From the NCBI RefSeq assembly GCF_947507565.1, contig NC_089184.1:186001-250000 (forward strand): DNA of 64,000 nt. Direction: 5' to 3'. Source of the stretch: Oscarella lobularis (Eukaryota > Porifera > Homoscleromorpha > Homosclerophorida > Oscarellidae). The translations under genes were made by a program, and so were the position numbers. This document shows positions 13,389 to 24,892 of the stretch, piece after piece (the first letter of the stretch is position 1; each line of letters starts with the position of its first letter). The notes beneath the pieces are model-generated. The model saw only the letters and a program-made list of their open reading frames with translations, searched no databases and had not been told where the DNA came from.

Positions 13389-15770
13389 ATGGCTGGTATT
13401 TGTGACGAGTTTGACCGTCAAGTGAGGCCACTCATCGACGTCATAGACTCCCTGCGATCCGCAGGGCTAAGCGAAGACATTAGTCTGCCCAGCGTTGTTG
13501 TCATAGGAGATCAGAGTAGCGGGAAGAGTTCTGTTCTCGAAGCCATTTGCGGTATCCAGCTTCCTCGAGGAACGGGCATAGTGACGAGATGTGCTCTCGA
13601 ACTGCGAATGAAAAAGCTCAAGGCAGATCAGGATAACGAACAAGATGACGGAGCTGCTTGGAAGGCTCGGCTCACTTTCAAGAGAAGAGGCGAAAACGAC
13701 GTCGTAGAAAGAAGTCTTCATAGACCCGAGGAGGTTCACGTTGCCGTTGAAGAGGCTCAGAATGAAGCAGCAGGCAATGGAAGAAACATTTGCACAGATC
13801 AGACGCTGCTTCTTGAAGTCGAAGCAGTAGATGTACCGAATCTCACGCTGATTGACTTGCCTGGTATTGCGCGAATAGCCGGTGAAGGACAAGCTGAGAA
13901 CATCGAAGAACAGATCAAAACCCTCATCAATCACTACATTAAAAACGAAGATACGATTATTCTATGCGTCATTCCTTCCAACGTCGACATAGCAACGACG
14001 GAGGCACTCAAAATGGCAAAAGAAGTCGATCCTGACGGTCTCAGGACAGTTGGGGTTTTGACGAAGCCGGATCTCGTGGACAGGGGAACCGAACGTAGCA
14101 TAGTGGAAATTGCTCGTAATAAGTCAAGCTTCAAGTTGAAGCTAGGCTTTACCCTCGTCAAGTGTCGCTCTCAAATGAATATTGATGGTGACATGAGTCT
14201 CAAGGAAGCTTTGGAAGAGGAGAAGCGATTTTTTCGTTTTAACGAGGTTAGTTGGTTACGTTGGTTTGAATTATTAGGTGCATGCATATCCTTACGTTCT
14301 GATTGCTGACAGCACTTTTCTCTCCTTGCGTCGGAGGGAAAAGCTGGCATAGACAATTTGTCTCGAAAGTTGACTCGCCAATTGGTGACTCAAATTCAAA
14401 AACAACTTCCAAGGTTGAAAAAGTCCGTTGCCGATCTGCGCAGAGAAACAGACGAGGATTTGAGAGATCTTGGGAATCCTCCACCAGAAAATCAAGCACA
14501 GCATTTGATTAAAGTCAGTCTAAGAGAAAGGGAGAAATCAAGATAACAAGCTACATACTAATTTAGGCATTGGATGTTTATGGGTCTGACGTCAAAAACG
14601 CTGGAGCAGGATTTTACAACAGCAGTCTGTCAAAGGAAGACAAATTGTATGCAATTATTCATTTGCATTCAAGTGAGTTCATGGCAGCCACGGAGAAACT
14701 GCAACCTGGTGAGTGATCTAGAAACAAGCATTTCCGCAACATTAATTCTCTAAAGGTCCTGCTGAAGAAGCAGATGAATGTCTTCAAATAATTCAGCAGA
14801 GGCTTAGGGAAGGTCGCGGTCGAGAGTTACCAACGTAATATGTTATTAAAACTTGGACGGTACAGCGAATACGACTTTTCATTTTTAGATTCCCTTCCTT
14901 TGAAGTTTTTCGCCAGTTGTCTATTGAAGCAGTGCTGAAAATGCTACCAGCTGCAAAAGCGCTTGTAGGAGAAGTCTATGAGTGTGTGTATCAGGTGATC
15001 ATCTAAGCTTATATAAAAATACAGTCAAACATTTATTGGCGGGTTAGACATCGTTCAGATTGGCCGAGCAACATTTTGGCCAGTTTCCGCCGCTAAAAGA
15101 ACGAATTCAAACAAAAGTCGATTCTTATCTTTCTGAGCAACGAGATAAAGCTTTGGATGACATTGAAATTACGTTTGAAAAAGAGCAGTGGGTGTACACT
15201 CAAGATCCCAACTTTGTTGGGCTGCTTCGTCAAGCTCTTTTAGTCGCTGGCGCAGACCCAAGTCAGGCAAAGAACCTTCCAGAAGGTACTGTTACGCATA
15301 GGTAGATTTACTTTCTTTTTATGTAACAATTAATAGGTCAAGTAATGAGCACTAGTATGTTTGATACTGAATTGACGCGACTCGTCAGGGCTGAAAAGCC
15401 GACGGATATTTTTCGACATGACGAAGATGCCAAAGCTATTCTTATGAAGTTGGAGCAGTATTTCAAGGTAGCAGTACACAAATAGGATGTCTGATATCTA
15501 ACATTTCTTTGCAAGATTGTACGTGCAAGACTGAGCGATTCAATTCCTAAGACCGTTTATTATCGGCTTGTGACGTGCTTCAGCAAGAATTTGGGAAGTA
15601 GGCTGATTAGTGAAATAGTCATCAAGCCGCCGGAAGACGACGACGATTGGATTCCTCCTGAGAAGTTGGTTGTCGAATCGCCTGATATAGAAGATAGACG
15701 ACAGAGGCTTCAAGACAAAGTACAACGATTGAAGAAAGGCGAATGGATTCTGCAGAGGTATGGCCGTTAA
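13389..15770 (+). CDS. MX: Mx-type dynamin-like GTPase
   Basis: Eight exons (first 13389-14246, second 14313-14513, third 14567-14708) give about 670 residues, the usual Mx size. GTPase motifs: P-loop 'GDQSSGKSSVLEAI', switch Thr in 'LPRGTGIVTR', 'DLPGI' and 'TKPDLVDRGTE', the last being typical of Mx rather than classical dynamin. The stalk follows, with 'QLPRLKKSVADLRRETDE' and 'FPSFEVFRQLSIEAV'. The C-terminal GED-like helix runs over the last exon, 'DRRQRLQDKVQRLKKGEW'. There is no PH or Pro-rich domain, which also separates it from dynamin. Mx proteins are self-assembling GTPases; in vertebrates they are interferon-induced and restrict viruses. A defence role in this organism is inference. 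The first exon holds the whole G domain. Confidence 0.9.
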
Positions 15771-15800
15771 TGTTAAAACGTTGTTTTGACTTCATTTTTC

Positions 15801-15956
15801 ATGATGTATCGTATGTGAAAGGCATGTCAAATGTCGGTGTCAATCTGACGTAATGGAGAGCACGTGATCGACTGATTCGTTTCAATGATGTACTGTATCG
15901 TATGTCAATGTATGTCAAATTTCATGGTGTCATTGAGCTCGTGATCGACTTGATTC
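15801..15956 (+). repeat. Imperfect direct repeat, two copies of about 75 bp
   Basis: Copy 1 about 15801-15878, copy 2 about 15885-15956. Shared order of blocks: ATGATGTA, CGTATGT, ATGTCAAAT, GGTGTCA, GTGATCGACT, GATTC. It fills most of the gap between Mx and the BTB gene and ends 15 bases before the BTB start codon. Confidence 0.7.
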
Positions 15957-15970
15957 CCGGATTATTCGTC

Positions 15971-16998
15971 ATGTCTTCGGACGGCATCGTGAAGCTGAAC
16001 GTCGGCGGAGTAAGCCGGCCGAGTTGTTTTGCGCTAATTCTACTTTGCACCACGACAGGTTGTGTACGTCACGACCGAATCGACGCTGCTCTCGCATCCG
16101 AACAGCTTCTTTTCTTCCCTCCTCTCGCAACGTCTTCCAACGACACAGGACGAAGGTGGAGCCTTGTTCATCGACAGTAAGTAAAGCAAGCGTTGCTATC
16201 TTTCTCAACGAATCGACGATCGAAGGAACTGGAGAATATTTCTTGCCAATTCTCCACTATCTCCGCACACGCCGTCTTTTCATTCCTCCCAACGTCGACG
16301 TCGAGGCGGTGCAAGAGGAAGCTCGCTATTTTCTACTGACTGACTTAGTAGACGAAATCGATAAGATATTGGAAACGAAAAGAGCTGAGAAAGGCGAGAA
16401 CAAGCCGTGCGGGAGAAGAAAAAATTTCAAAATTTAATTTCAGAACCCGAACCGTCGAACGTACTGCGACGAGACGGATTCTACGTCAATTTGGAGGAAT
16501 CAAAAGCGTTCATCTTCCGCAATCAAGACGATGGGGGCGACGGGCAAAAATTGAAACTTGTCGTCGTTCGAGCAAAACACGACATTTTGACTCAGGCAAA
16601 AGTAAAGAAACGTTCTCATAGTAGATACATCAATTAGGAAAATCCGTCGTTTTTTTTTTCAGTTTTCCTTTGCCCTTCGCGGCGCTTCGTTGCCGGATTT
16701 GTGGGACAACGACGCACCGTGTAAAGAAGCTCTTGCCCAATTTTTTGCCAATCATTTCAAACGCGGATATTACAACATCGAGGGCAATGTACGACGATGA
16801 TTCCTTACGTACTAATAAATATATCAGTGGTCATTTTTTTAGTCTGTTATATTGACTGTGGAGTCGACGGTCGGCGGCACGGCGAATATACCCGCGTTGC
16901 TATGCGACGACGGTAAGTCTTTGCTCGTCTGCACAAACGAGATTGGTGATCATCGTCTTTGCTCGTTTGTTGCTTATAAGTTTGTACCGTTTCAATGA
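15971..16998 (+). CDS. KCTD-like BTB/T1 domain protein
   Basis: Exon 1 15971-16009 and exon 2 16059-16176 give the T1-type BTB start 'VKLNVGGVVYVTTESTLL' and 'HPNSFFSSLLSQ'. Exon 3 starts at 16226 and gives 'IDRTGEYFLPILHYLR' (KCTD proteins: FIDRDGxxFxxILxYLR) and 'LFIPPNVDVEAVQEEARYF'. Later exons (about 16442-16603, 16663-16788 and 16845-16998) carry 'DGFYVNLEESKAFIF' and 'FANHFKRGYYNIEGN', a C-terminal domain I do not recognise. The third intron seems to use a GC donor (AAAG|GCGAGA near 16399), since no GT keeps the frame. I chose the stop at 16996-16998 by reading through 16912; a GT at that place would give an alternative end. KCTD proteins often serve as cullin-3 substrate adaptors; that role is not shown here. 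Confidence 0.7.
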
Positions 16999-17144
16999 AG
17001 GACGACCCCCGACCCTTTTGGCTTATATCAATCGAGTCCTTCCTTCTTGCTTCCGTGATGTACGTAAACGGAAGTGAAGCTGATTGGCTGAAGTAGGAGA
17101 GCTATTGTGTGAGCCAAATACCGAAGGATCATTTTCCGCTCGTC

Positions 17145-20100
17145 ATGGGCGTCCGTGAACGTGTCTTTGTCCTCGCGCTGCTTGTTTGCGCTACAGCGCA
17201 GCAGTTTCCGCCGAGCGAAATCCTTACCACGTTGACAGCGGTGTCAGACGACACGTGCGGCGATCCTGCCGAAGTCTACTACGATCCTCAATTAGGAAAG
17301 GAAGCCACCTGCAATGCTTTGATCCCAGAAGACGCTCATCCACCCAACGTCGTCGTCGACGGGCAAGACAACGACGAGTGGTGGCAATCGAAAGGAGGAC
17401 AAAACGAGAGCAGCATCGAGATCGATTTAGGCGACGTAACGAATGTCGGATGGGAAAGTACATACTTAGCATTTTATTTTGTCTTCTCTCCTAGTCGTAC
17501 GAATTATCGAGCGTTCGTCTAACAATGGGACACTCGTATCGTCCGCGTGGTATTGTCGTCGAGAAAATGCGTTCGGACGGCGGAAACGGTTACGAGGCTC
17601 TCGAGTACGTCGTCGAGTCGCCAGATGCCGATTGCGGCGAATTGTTCGGCGTGGAGAAGGCGGACGCCTACGGCGACGAGGCGACAACCGTTTTATGTCG
17701 CTCCTACGCGTCCGAGTTGCCCCACTTGGGCGGCGAGAATGTAAACACGCAACACTACAATACTTCTTTCTCACGGTCTTTTTCGCAGGTAAACGTTTCC
17801 TTGTTTGGATACGAAGGCAATCTACGACCCCAAGGCGATTCGGTCGCTTTTGTTGTAAGTGCACCTCTTAGGCGAATACAAAGCGAATGTGTTTTCTACA
17901 TAGGGTTTCGTCACCGCGCGTCGAATTCGAATTCGCTTCAAAGGCTTCATCGAAGAGGCCCTACCAGTAGTGGTGCGTACAGCGAGCCCGGGTAGGAGAC
18001 GCAACGAAGGACTTTCTCTCTACAGGCTCCTAACATTTCGGATTTCTTTACTTTGGCTCGCGTCGAAGTCGACGCGAGATGCGCGTGCAACGGCTACGCT
18101 TCGACGTGCACGGCGGCCAACGGCAGCGAGCCTTACCAATGCAACTGCGCGTCGGCGAACGTCGAGGGACGCCAGTGCGACGCGTGTCGCGTCAACTTCA
18201 CGCGTTCGCCCTACGAATCGGCTGTGGTCACCACCGGGAATTCGGCGTGCGCGAGTTGCGAGTGCGACGCACGCGGGTCGATCAATAGCACGTGCGACGG
18301 AACCGATTCGGGGCAGTGCTATTGCCTTTCTGGAGTCGCTGGACAACAATGCGACGAGTGCGTGCCCTTTCGATTCGAATTCCCCAACTGTACACGTACG
18401 ACTCGTTGTCCTCTTGGAGCGATCACGCCTTCTTAGCTGTTCCTTCTAGATTGCGACGATTCGAAGTATGGGTCGTGCTTTTCTAACCTCGAGGATCTAA
18501 TCAACGGTGTTGGGAAAAGCCTTAGTGTGACTGCTTTTACGGACGATTTTTTCAATCTCACTGCAAGTCACATGAGTGAGATCAATAGGATTGATGAAGC
18601 TGTTGACGCTAAAAAGGTATCGAATCTTTTTTAAAAAATGCATGGTTTGCCAAGAAATTGATTCACAGGTCGAAATTGATCGCTTGAACGCTTTGCCAAG
18701 AAGAGTTTCCGATTTGAATTCATCAGCTATTTCCGTTTGGGAGAGATCACTCATTCTGCTAAATAAGGCGAAGTTCATAAACGCGAGCGCCAAAGAACAG
18801 TATGACATGGCCTGTTCTCGTGAGCCAGCTGTCGAGGGTTTGAAAAATTTATCAGCTTCAGTTGTCACCAGTGTAACAAGTAGGCCGAGTTCTAATAAAA
18901 GTATTTCTCAACAGCTGTTTATTCCTTAGTGATATATCAAAGAATTGACCAAATCGCTTCATCTGTAAATGCCTCAATTGCCGAGGCATCTTCGTTGCAG
19001 CATTCAGCCGAAATGATCCTCTCACAATTACAAAACGTTGATTTCAGCAATGAACGCAATACTGTCAATGGCATTGAAGCGAATGTCTTGAATGCTCTCA
19101 ATATGTCTGAGATGGCATATCAACACGCTATTCAATTTTCTTCCGAGTTGGATGCGCTGAATGCATCTGTGACGCAAGTTTCTGCTCTCTCTGATAGCGT
19201 TTTGAGTGAGGTAGCCCATGGTAACAGCATATCTGCTTCTGTGAGTGAGCGGATTCGCGAGATAGAAAGGCGCCTCAACGAAACTGACGTAAGACGCAGC
19301 TGAATAACGATTTTTTGAATCGATTTCAAATTGTTCAGGATTTGGAAAGTGTGATAACGAACATCGTTATGGATGTCAATGCTAGTTTGCCTAATATTGA
19401 GCAAGAGTCTCAAAATATTCGTCAAGTCTTGGGCTCTGCTGAAAGCCAGTACGAGGTTTGTTACGGATAAAAAGAAAAATAATGTGAAGAGAGAGAGAGT
19501 GAGTCTTTACGTAGATGGCAAATGCAACTAGAGAAAACGTCCAAAAAACGTTGTCCAGCTTGGAAACGATATTAGGAGTCAACTTAATGCCTTCAGAGGC
19601 GATAGTAAATGAGTCACGCAGTCACGCTAGTGTGCTCATGTCCCAAAGTGCCATCATGAGCCAGTAGGATTATTATAATGTATTTTTGCTTCAGCTGAGT
19701 CTCCCATAGGACTTTTGAATGGAGTCGTCCTCGCGGAGCCGTAGCTGTTGCCGTGGCTGATAGCTACATGAGCGTATCGCCGACTATTGAAGATGCCATT
19801 CGCCGGGCAGAAGAGGCAAAAGCTTTGCAGGGCAACACTTCAGAACACGTAAGAAATAGACCTACAGATTGCTCATGGGAACCCCTCTATAAAGGTGGTT
19901 AATCTTGGTGGAAAAAAATTCAATGAAAACGCTCTAGAATCCAAAGGGGCCGCTGAGATGATATCTGAGTTGGCTGCAGATGTCACCGAAAGAGTTGAGA
20001 GTAGGCAGTGCATCCGTTCACGTTTATTCCCAGCAAAACGAATTAATTTTCAGATATCGTTGTTGAAATGAAGCCTAACGCTAGTTCAACCGTCCGTGGA

Positions 20101-23100
20101 GCGAAAATCTATATTGATTTAGCTGTAGAGAGAAATAAGAACGTTTCGGACGTTATTGCCGCGCTTCCAGGTTTACAGTACAGGCGTACTTTGGATACGT
20201 AACATTACCTGTTTCAGATCCCAGTGAAATAGAGAGCAGGGTGCAAGAGAAGCGAGATTGCGTTGCTTTGACCATAGAAACTTGCTCTAACCGAACTACG
20301 TATGCTGATTCCGTTCTTGTTACGAAAGAAGCCGCAGTGAAAAACGCCGAAAACGTCGCTGAGAACGCTTCAAAGATATTCGAAATTGCCGTGGAAACAC
20401 GTGAGGTTTCAGAGCTGTCAATTTATTTGTTTTATTTGTGTCTGTCTAAGATTACAATGCGTCGAGGCTTTTGAATCACACGCGAGATCAGCTTTCGTCT
20501 ATTATGAAAACCGTGGGAGAAAACAACGGGACGGCGAATGTAGTCAAGAGAAATATCAGTCGTCTGCGAGCTCGATTGGAAATACTTAAGACTACCGTCC
20601 TAACAGGCGTAAGACAAGCAAACGTACGCGCGTCTGGGTAGATTGGTCTCTTTAGTGTCAGAGAACGAAATTGGTTTTCGGTCCAACGAGCGCTGGAGCG
20701 TCGTATCAAATCAACAACGTGACCGACGACGGTTTTGAAGTGGGATCGCGTTTCACTTCAGCGTCTTTTTATTTTCAATCGAACGAGCCGAGCGGATTAC
20801 TGCTTTACATTGGAGAACATAGGGTACAACAGAAAGAATTGTCAATGCCGTTGCTATGACGCTTTCTCCGTTGCTAGGACGTGTCTCCTTCGTCTCCTCA
20901 TTTCTTTGCCGTGGAAATCGTCTCGGGATACGTGTTGCTCAGATTCAGTTCAGGCGGCCGAAGCGCTGCTCGCATTTGGCACCATCAACACGTGAATGCT
21001 GGCGAGTGGTATCACATCTATGCCAGTCGGTAAGCAATTTGAGCTCCTAGATCAGTGATTGTAGTCATCCGCTCTTTCTAGGCATTACCACTACGGAGGA
21101 CTGACGCTCTCTACTCCTAATGGAGCCGCTTCGACGTACTACGGGCGAGAGGAGGGTGGCAGTGGAATGCTGACGCTAGAGAAACCAGTAGCTGTTCTTG
21201 GTGGAATCTCTCCAGAAGTAAGAAGCGTAGATCACCTAAAGCGACGATTTGTGAACTTGAGTTTAGATGGTTGCAATCGAAGAAGGCGCCGTCAATCAAA
21301 CGAGCTTCATTGGCACTTTAGACGCAATCACATTGAACCGTCAGACAATTGATGCAGAGAACACCGAGTTCAACGCACTCAATTCGTCTAGGAATGAGTG
21401 TCCGGAAAGAAATGCGACGGGTCAGCCAGTTTTTAGCGCCTATTTCTTCGGAGACAGTTTTTTGGAGCTTAAGAGGCCACAAGTGATGAACGACTCCGTG
21501 TCGGCCGTCTCCTTTTTTTTCAGCACCGATCAAGCGTCCGCTCAACTTCTGTTTGTATCCGATGATTCGCAACGTACTTTTCTCGCTATTGGAGTCCGCA
21601 ATCATCATCCGTTACTTATCTTTGGTTGCGGTAGTGGCTCGGCTGGAATAGTCCAAGCCAGCCACGTGACGTTGGCAAACAGAAAGTGGCATTCTGTCAA
21701 TGTCAGTCTCACCTATTCGAACGGTTTTTGCCAGATGAACGCTGACATCGACGATGAATTCGCGTTGAGCGGGTATCAGTTTGTGACAAGCGTTGATTTC
21801 ACAGCATTAAATAGTCAGTTGTACGTCGGAGGTATTCCTGACACTGTGACAAGGTAACAAAGAAGCGCGCGCTCAAGGAGACTATAATATTATTTTACAG
21901 TTCTAATCCTGCTGTGCAATTTCTCTTCGTTGGAATTGAGGACTACCGTGGGTGTATCCGAAACGTCACGTTTGGTGACGGCGATAGTCGTCTTCGTTTT
22001 GACGAAGCCGTCGATTATCGCAACGTCGAATTTGACGCCGCTTGCCCAGATGACGTAAGCCGCCGCGAAGTGGAGTTAATGTCTGAATAAATTAGTCTGT
22101 GTACAGAGAGAGGACAGATTTTCGTTCAAGGGTCAAGGCTATGGTCAATTGGTTGATTCTACCGTGACTCTAAACCAATTGACCGTGCGACTTTTCTCTC
22201 AGACGGAGTCGGGAATTCTTTTCTTTGCTCGAGGCAACAACCCACAGGTCAGTGCTTATCCGCTTCGTTTGTTTTTCCTTTCACGTTCGCTTTTTTTTGA
22301 AAGGATTTCTTCTACGTTGCTATATTCAATGGAGACCTTATTGTGATGGTTCACACTTTGAATACGACGCACAAGATAGCGACGTGTGGCGCCTACGTTC
22401 ACGATGGCCAAAGTCACAGTGTTTCATTGAGCCTCAACGAAAACAGGTAGGTATTCAACCATTTTAGTAAATAGCATTGCTTTGTAACCGTTTTTTGGCC
22501 AGCTTATCAATTTGGCTAGACGGATATGAGCTGAATCAAGCAAATGTTTCCGTTGAACGCGGTTTTGATGCCGATGGGGGTCAAATATACGTTGGTGGTA
22601 TGCCAGACAGTGAATTGATGTCGGCGAGAAACACTATAAGAGACATGCCTGTCTCGGACGGATTTGTCGGCTGCATCCAAAGCCTCGCAATCAATGAAAA
22701 CAAGTAAGGGATGACTATTTGAACAATCAAAGCCTCTCCTAACACTTCTGCGGTTATAGCCCGGTAACAGAATTTATGGAAAGCGTCAATATTGATTTAC
22801 AGGGCTGTGGAGCACCAGCAACATCGTCGCCACCTGTACAGTCGCGACGCTGTCCTGGTCCAGAGCCTGGCACTTTACCTCCAACGCAGCCTGATATTAC
22901 AACTCCCCCTGCCCCCACTCTACCGCCCACCAATCCACCCTGTGTGTCCGAAAATGTAAGCAGCATTCTGGGTGGCGTTCGAGGCACGCTGTTTGAGAGA
23001 GACAGCTTTTTCGAATTCGACATTCCGGACAACGGCTTTCGTTCTGGAAGGTGAGCAATTGCCGGTAGATCGAATGCGCTCATGGTGTTATTTTCAGAAC

Positions 23101-24495
23101 GACTTTGACTTTGGAATTCCGAACCTTTTCAGCCGAAGGCGTTCTCTTCTACGTGAGCTCAGATTCGCAGAACGACTTCTTTGCTCTTGAGCTTCGCGAA
23201 GGAAAAGTTCGCTTTGCATTCGACTGCGGCAATCTTCCGCGTCAGTTGATAACGAATTCAATGTACAACGACGGCGAATGGCACAGAGTGAGAATCACCG
23301 GCCGGCGTCGAAGCAATTTTAATTAATAATCTTTTTTCTAGGTAACTGTTAGCCGGCTACGGTTGGACGCTACGTTGACGGTTGACGAATCGAGCTTCTC
23401 GTTGCCGTCTGCGACGGCGACTCTCATTGGATTGCAGGTCAATGGAAAAGTTTACATTGGCGGAACACCGGAATCATTGGTGCCGCGTCGTCTTTTGCTC
23501 GGTGGCGAACAGGTACGTTTTTATTGAGGCGGACAGCTAGGGAGAACCGTAAGGGAATTTTTCATTGTCTTAGAGTCGTCCGAGTGCCGTAGCCTGCTTT
23601 CGTACTCCAACATTCAACGGATTTTCAGCGCAATACGACATAACGTATGATAGCGAAGAAATGTAGTTGACGGAAATCACAGTTTTTCTCTAGCTCCCCT
23701 ATTCGAAGTAGCCGCGTTGGCCAGTGCCGTCAGTTCGTCACTCAGGGCGCTTTTTACGACGGCTCGGGATATCTGTCTTACTGTAAGGCTCGCCGTCTTC
23801 TCAGAGAAGGTCAATTGTATGGCGTTTTTGACTCTCTAAGATAATAGCTCGTCGCGAACGTCGGCGACGCCAGGAGTCTTCTGGAAACCGGGCGTCGAAT
23901 TCACCATACGGCTGCGCTTCCGCACGAACGCCGCAACGGGTCTTCTACTCTATATGAGCAACCCCGATAGAAGTGACTACATAATGCTTGGCATTTTTGA
24001 CGGCTTGGTATTTAAAAAATGCGCTCCTTCGCGACGACGACGATGTTGGTTTTCTCTTAGGTGATTTTCTCTTTTGACAACGGCGGAAATGAAGTTGTCG
24101 TCCAGTTGGACACCGCTCGACTTCCCGTTTACGTTTGCGACGGCAAGTGGCACGATTTGGAAATTCGAAAAGTCACGCGAAATGGAACGATTGTGCTGGA
24201 CGGGAATTTCAGGGCAGAAAATTCGGCACCAAGTGGCAATACTGGAGTGGACGTCTACGCTCCGATTCTCATTGGCGGCATACCCGATGGTATGTTTTCT
24301 CTATTAAAATTGAAGAGCACTTGTATTTTTCTATTAGATATTGTCAAGCGTGGACCTGTCGTTGATTCGTTTACGCCTTTCAGAGGCTGCATTGATTCTG
24401 TGGTTCTGGCAGCTGGGCGCACTGTGACACCTGTCTACGGTGATGAAAACGCCGTATTGGTAGGCGTTTCGCCTGAAGGCTGTCCGCTGCAATAA
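17145..24495 (+). CDS. Laminin alpha-type chain 1 (LN-LE2-coil-LG5)
   Basis: The ATG at 17145 starts a signal peptide (MGVRERVFVLALLVCATAQ). The LN domain follows: 'DTCGDPAEVYYDP', 'WWQSKGGQNESSIEIDLGD' and, over the next intron, 'SYELSSVRLTMGHSYRPRG'. Only two LE modules are present (18088-18395: CNGYASTC, CECDARGS, CLSGVAGQQCDEC). A coiled coil over many small exons covers about 18490-20640. Five LG domains follow: LG1 about 20670, LG2 about 21400, LG3 about 22110, a short Pro-rich linker about 22800-22945, LG4 about 22950 and LG5 about 23720. LG domains keep 'GLLLYI', 'GEWYHIYAS' and 'GGIPD' motifs. Laminin alpha chains form coiled-coil trimers with beta and gamma chains and give the cell-binding LG end of the basement membrane. 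This chain is unusually short in LE. Its last 60 coding bases are duplicated at 35435. Confidence 0.9.
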
Positions 24496-24892
24496 GGGAG
24501 TTTCACGTACGTGACGTCTCAGTCTTGTTGGATGGTTTGGTTGTTTTGAAGTCAAACTCGATTTTAGTTAGTGTCATTGTTTCTAAGGTCTCTCTCTGTT
24601 GAATGTGAGCTTGCTTCTGTGTTTAATGCATGAAGAGGGTCAAAGGTAACGGGAGTGCATGTACGTAGGGCGGGTCCCGATTGAACCACCCAAGCGAGAG
24701 TCCCACCCTCCCTCCTCCCAGTAGAAGTCGTTACGGGCCTAGATTGGTTTTCGCGACGCGTACGTGTATACGTAAGAGGACGAAGCGTCCGTTTGTACAG
24801 GGCTTCTGTATCAAGAAATAGCATTAGGTTTCTCGGTTGGTAATTGGCTGAAAGGCGTGCTGACGTCAGTGCGTCACATTCTTGTGGTGGCG
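24496..24892. other. Intergenic, lam-1 to lam-2
   Basis: 3' UTR of lam-1 and promoter of lam-2, repeated with small deletions at 35493-35799. Contains a consensus CRE at 24861-24868. Confidence 0.6.
24861..24868. promoter_or_regulatory. Consensus CRE (TGACGTCA)
   Basis: Perfect 8-base palindrome 25 bases upstream of the lam-2 ATG, so in the core promoter or 5' leader. This is the CREB/ATF site. The matching place in lam-3 (about 35764) reads TAACGTCA, which breaks the palindrome. Confidence 0.55.

Noticed and set aside
18020-18349. Minus-strand frames opposite LE modules (also near 25707 and 36617)
   Set aside because: Cys-codon-rich LE exons leave long open antisense frames in all three genes; the sense frame shows the eight-Cys LE pattern.
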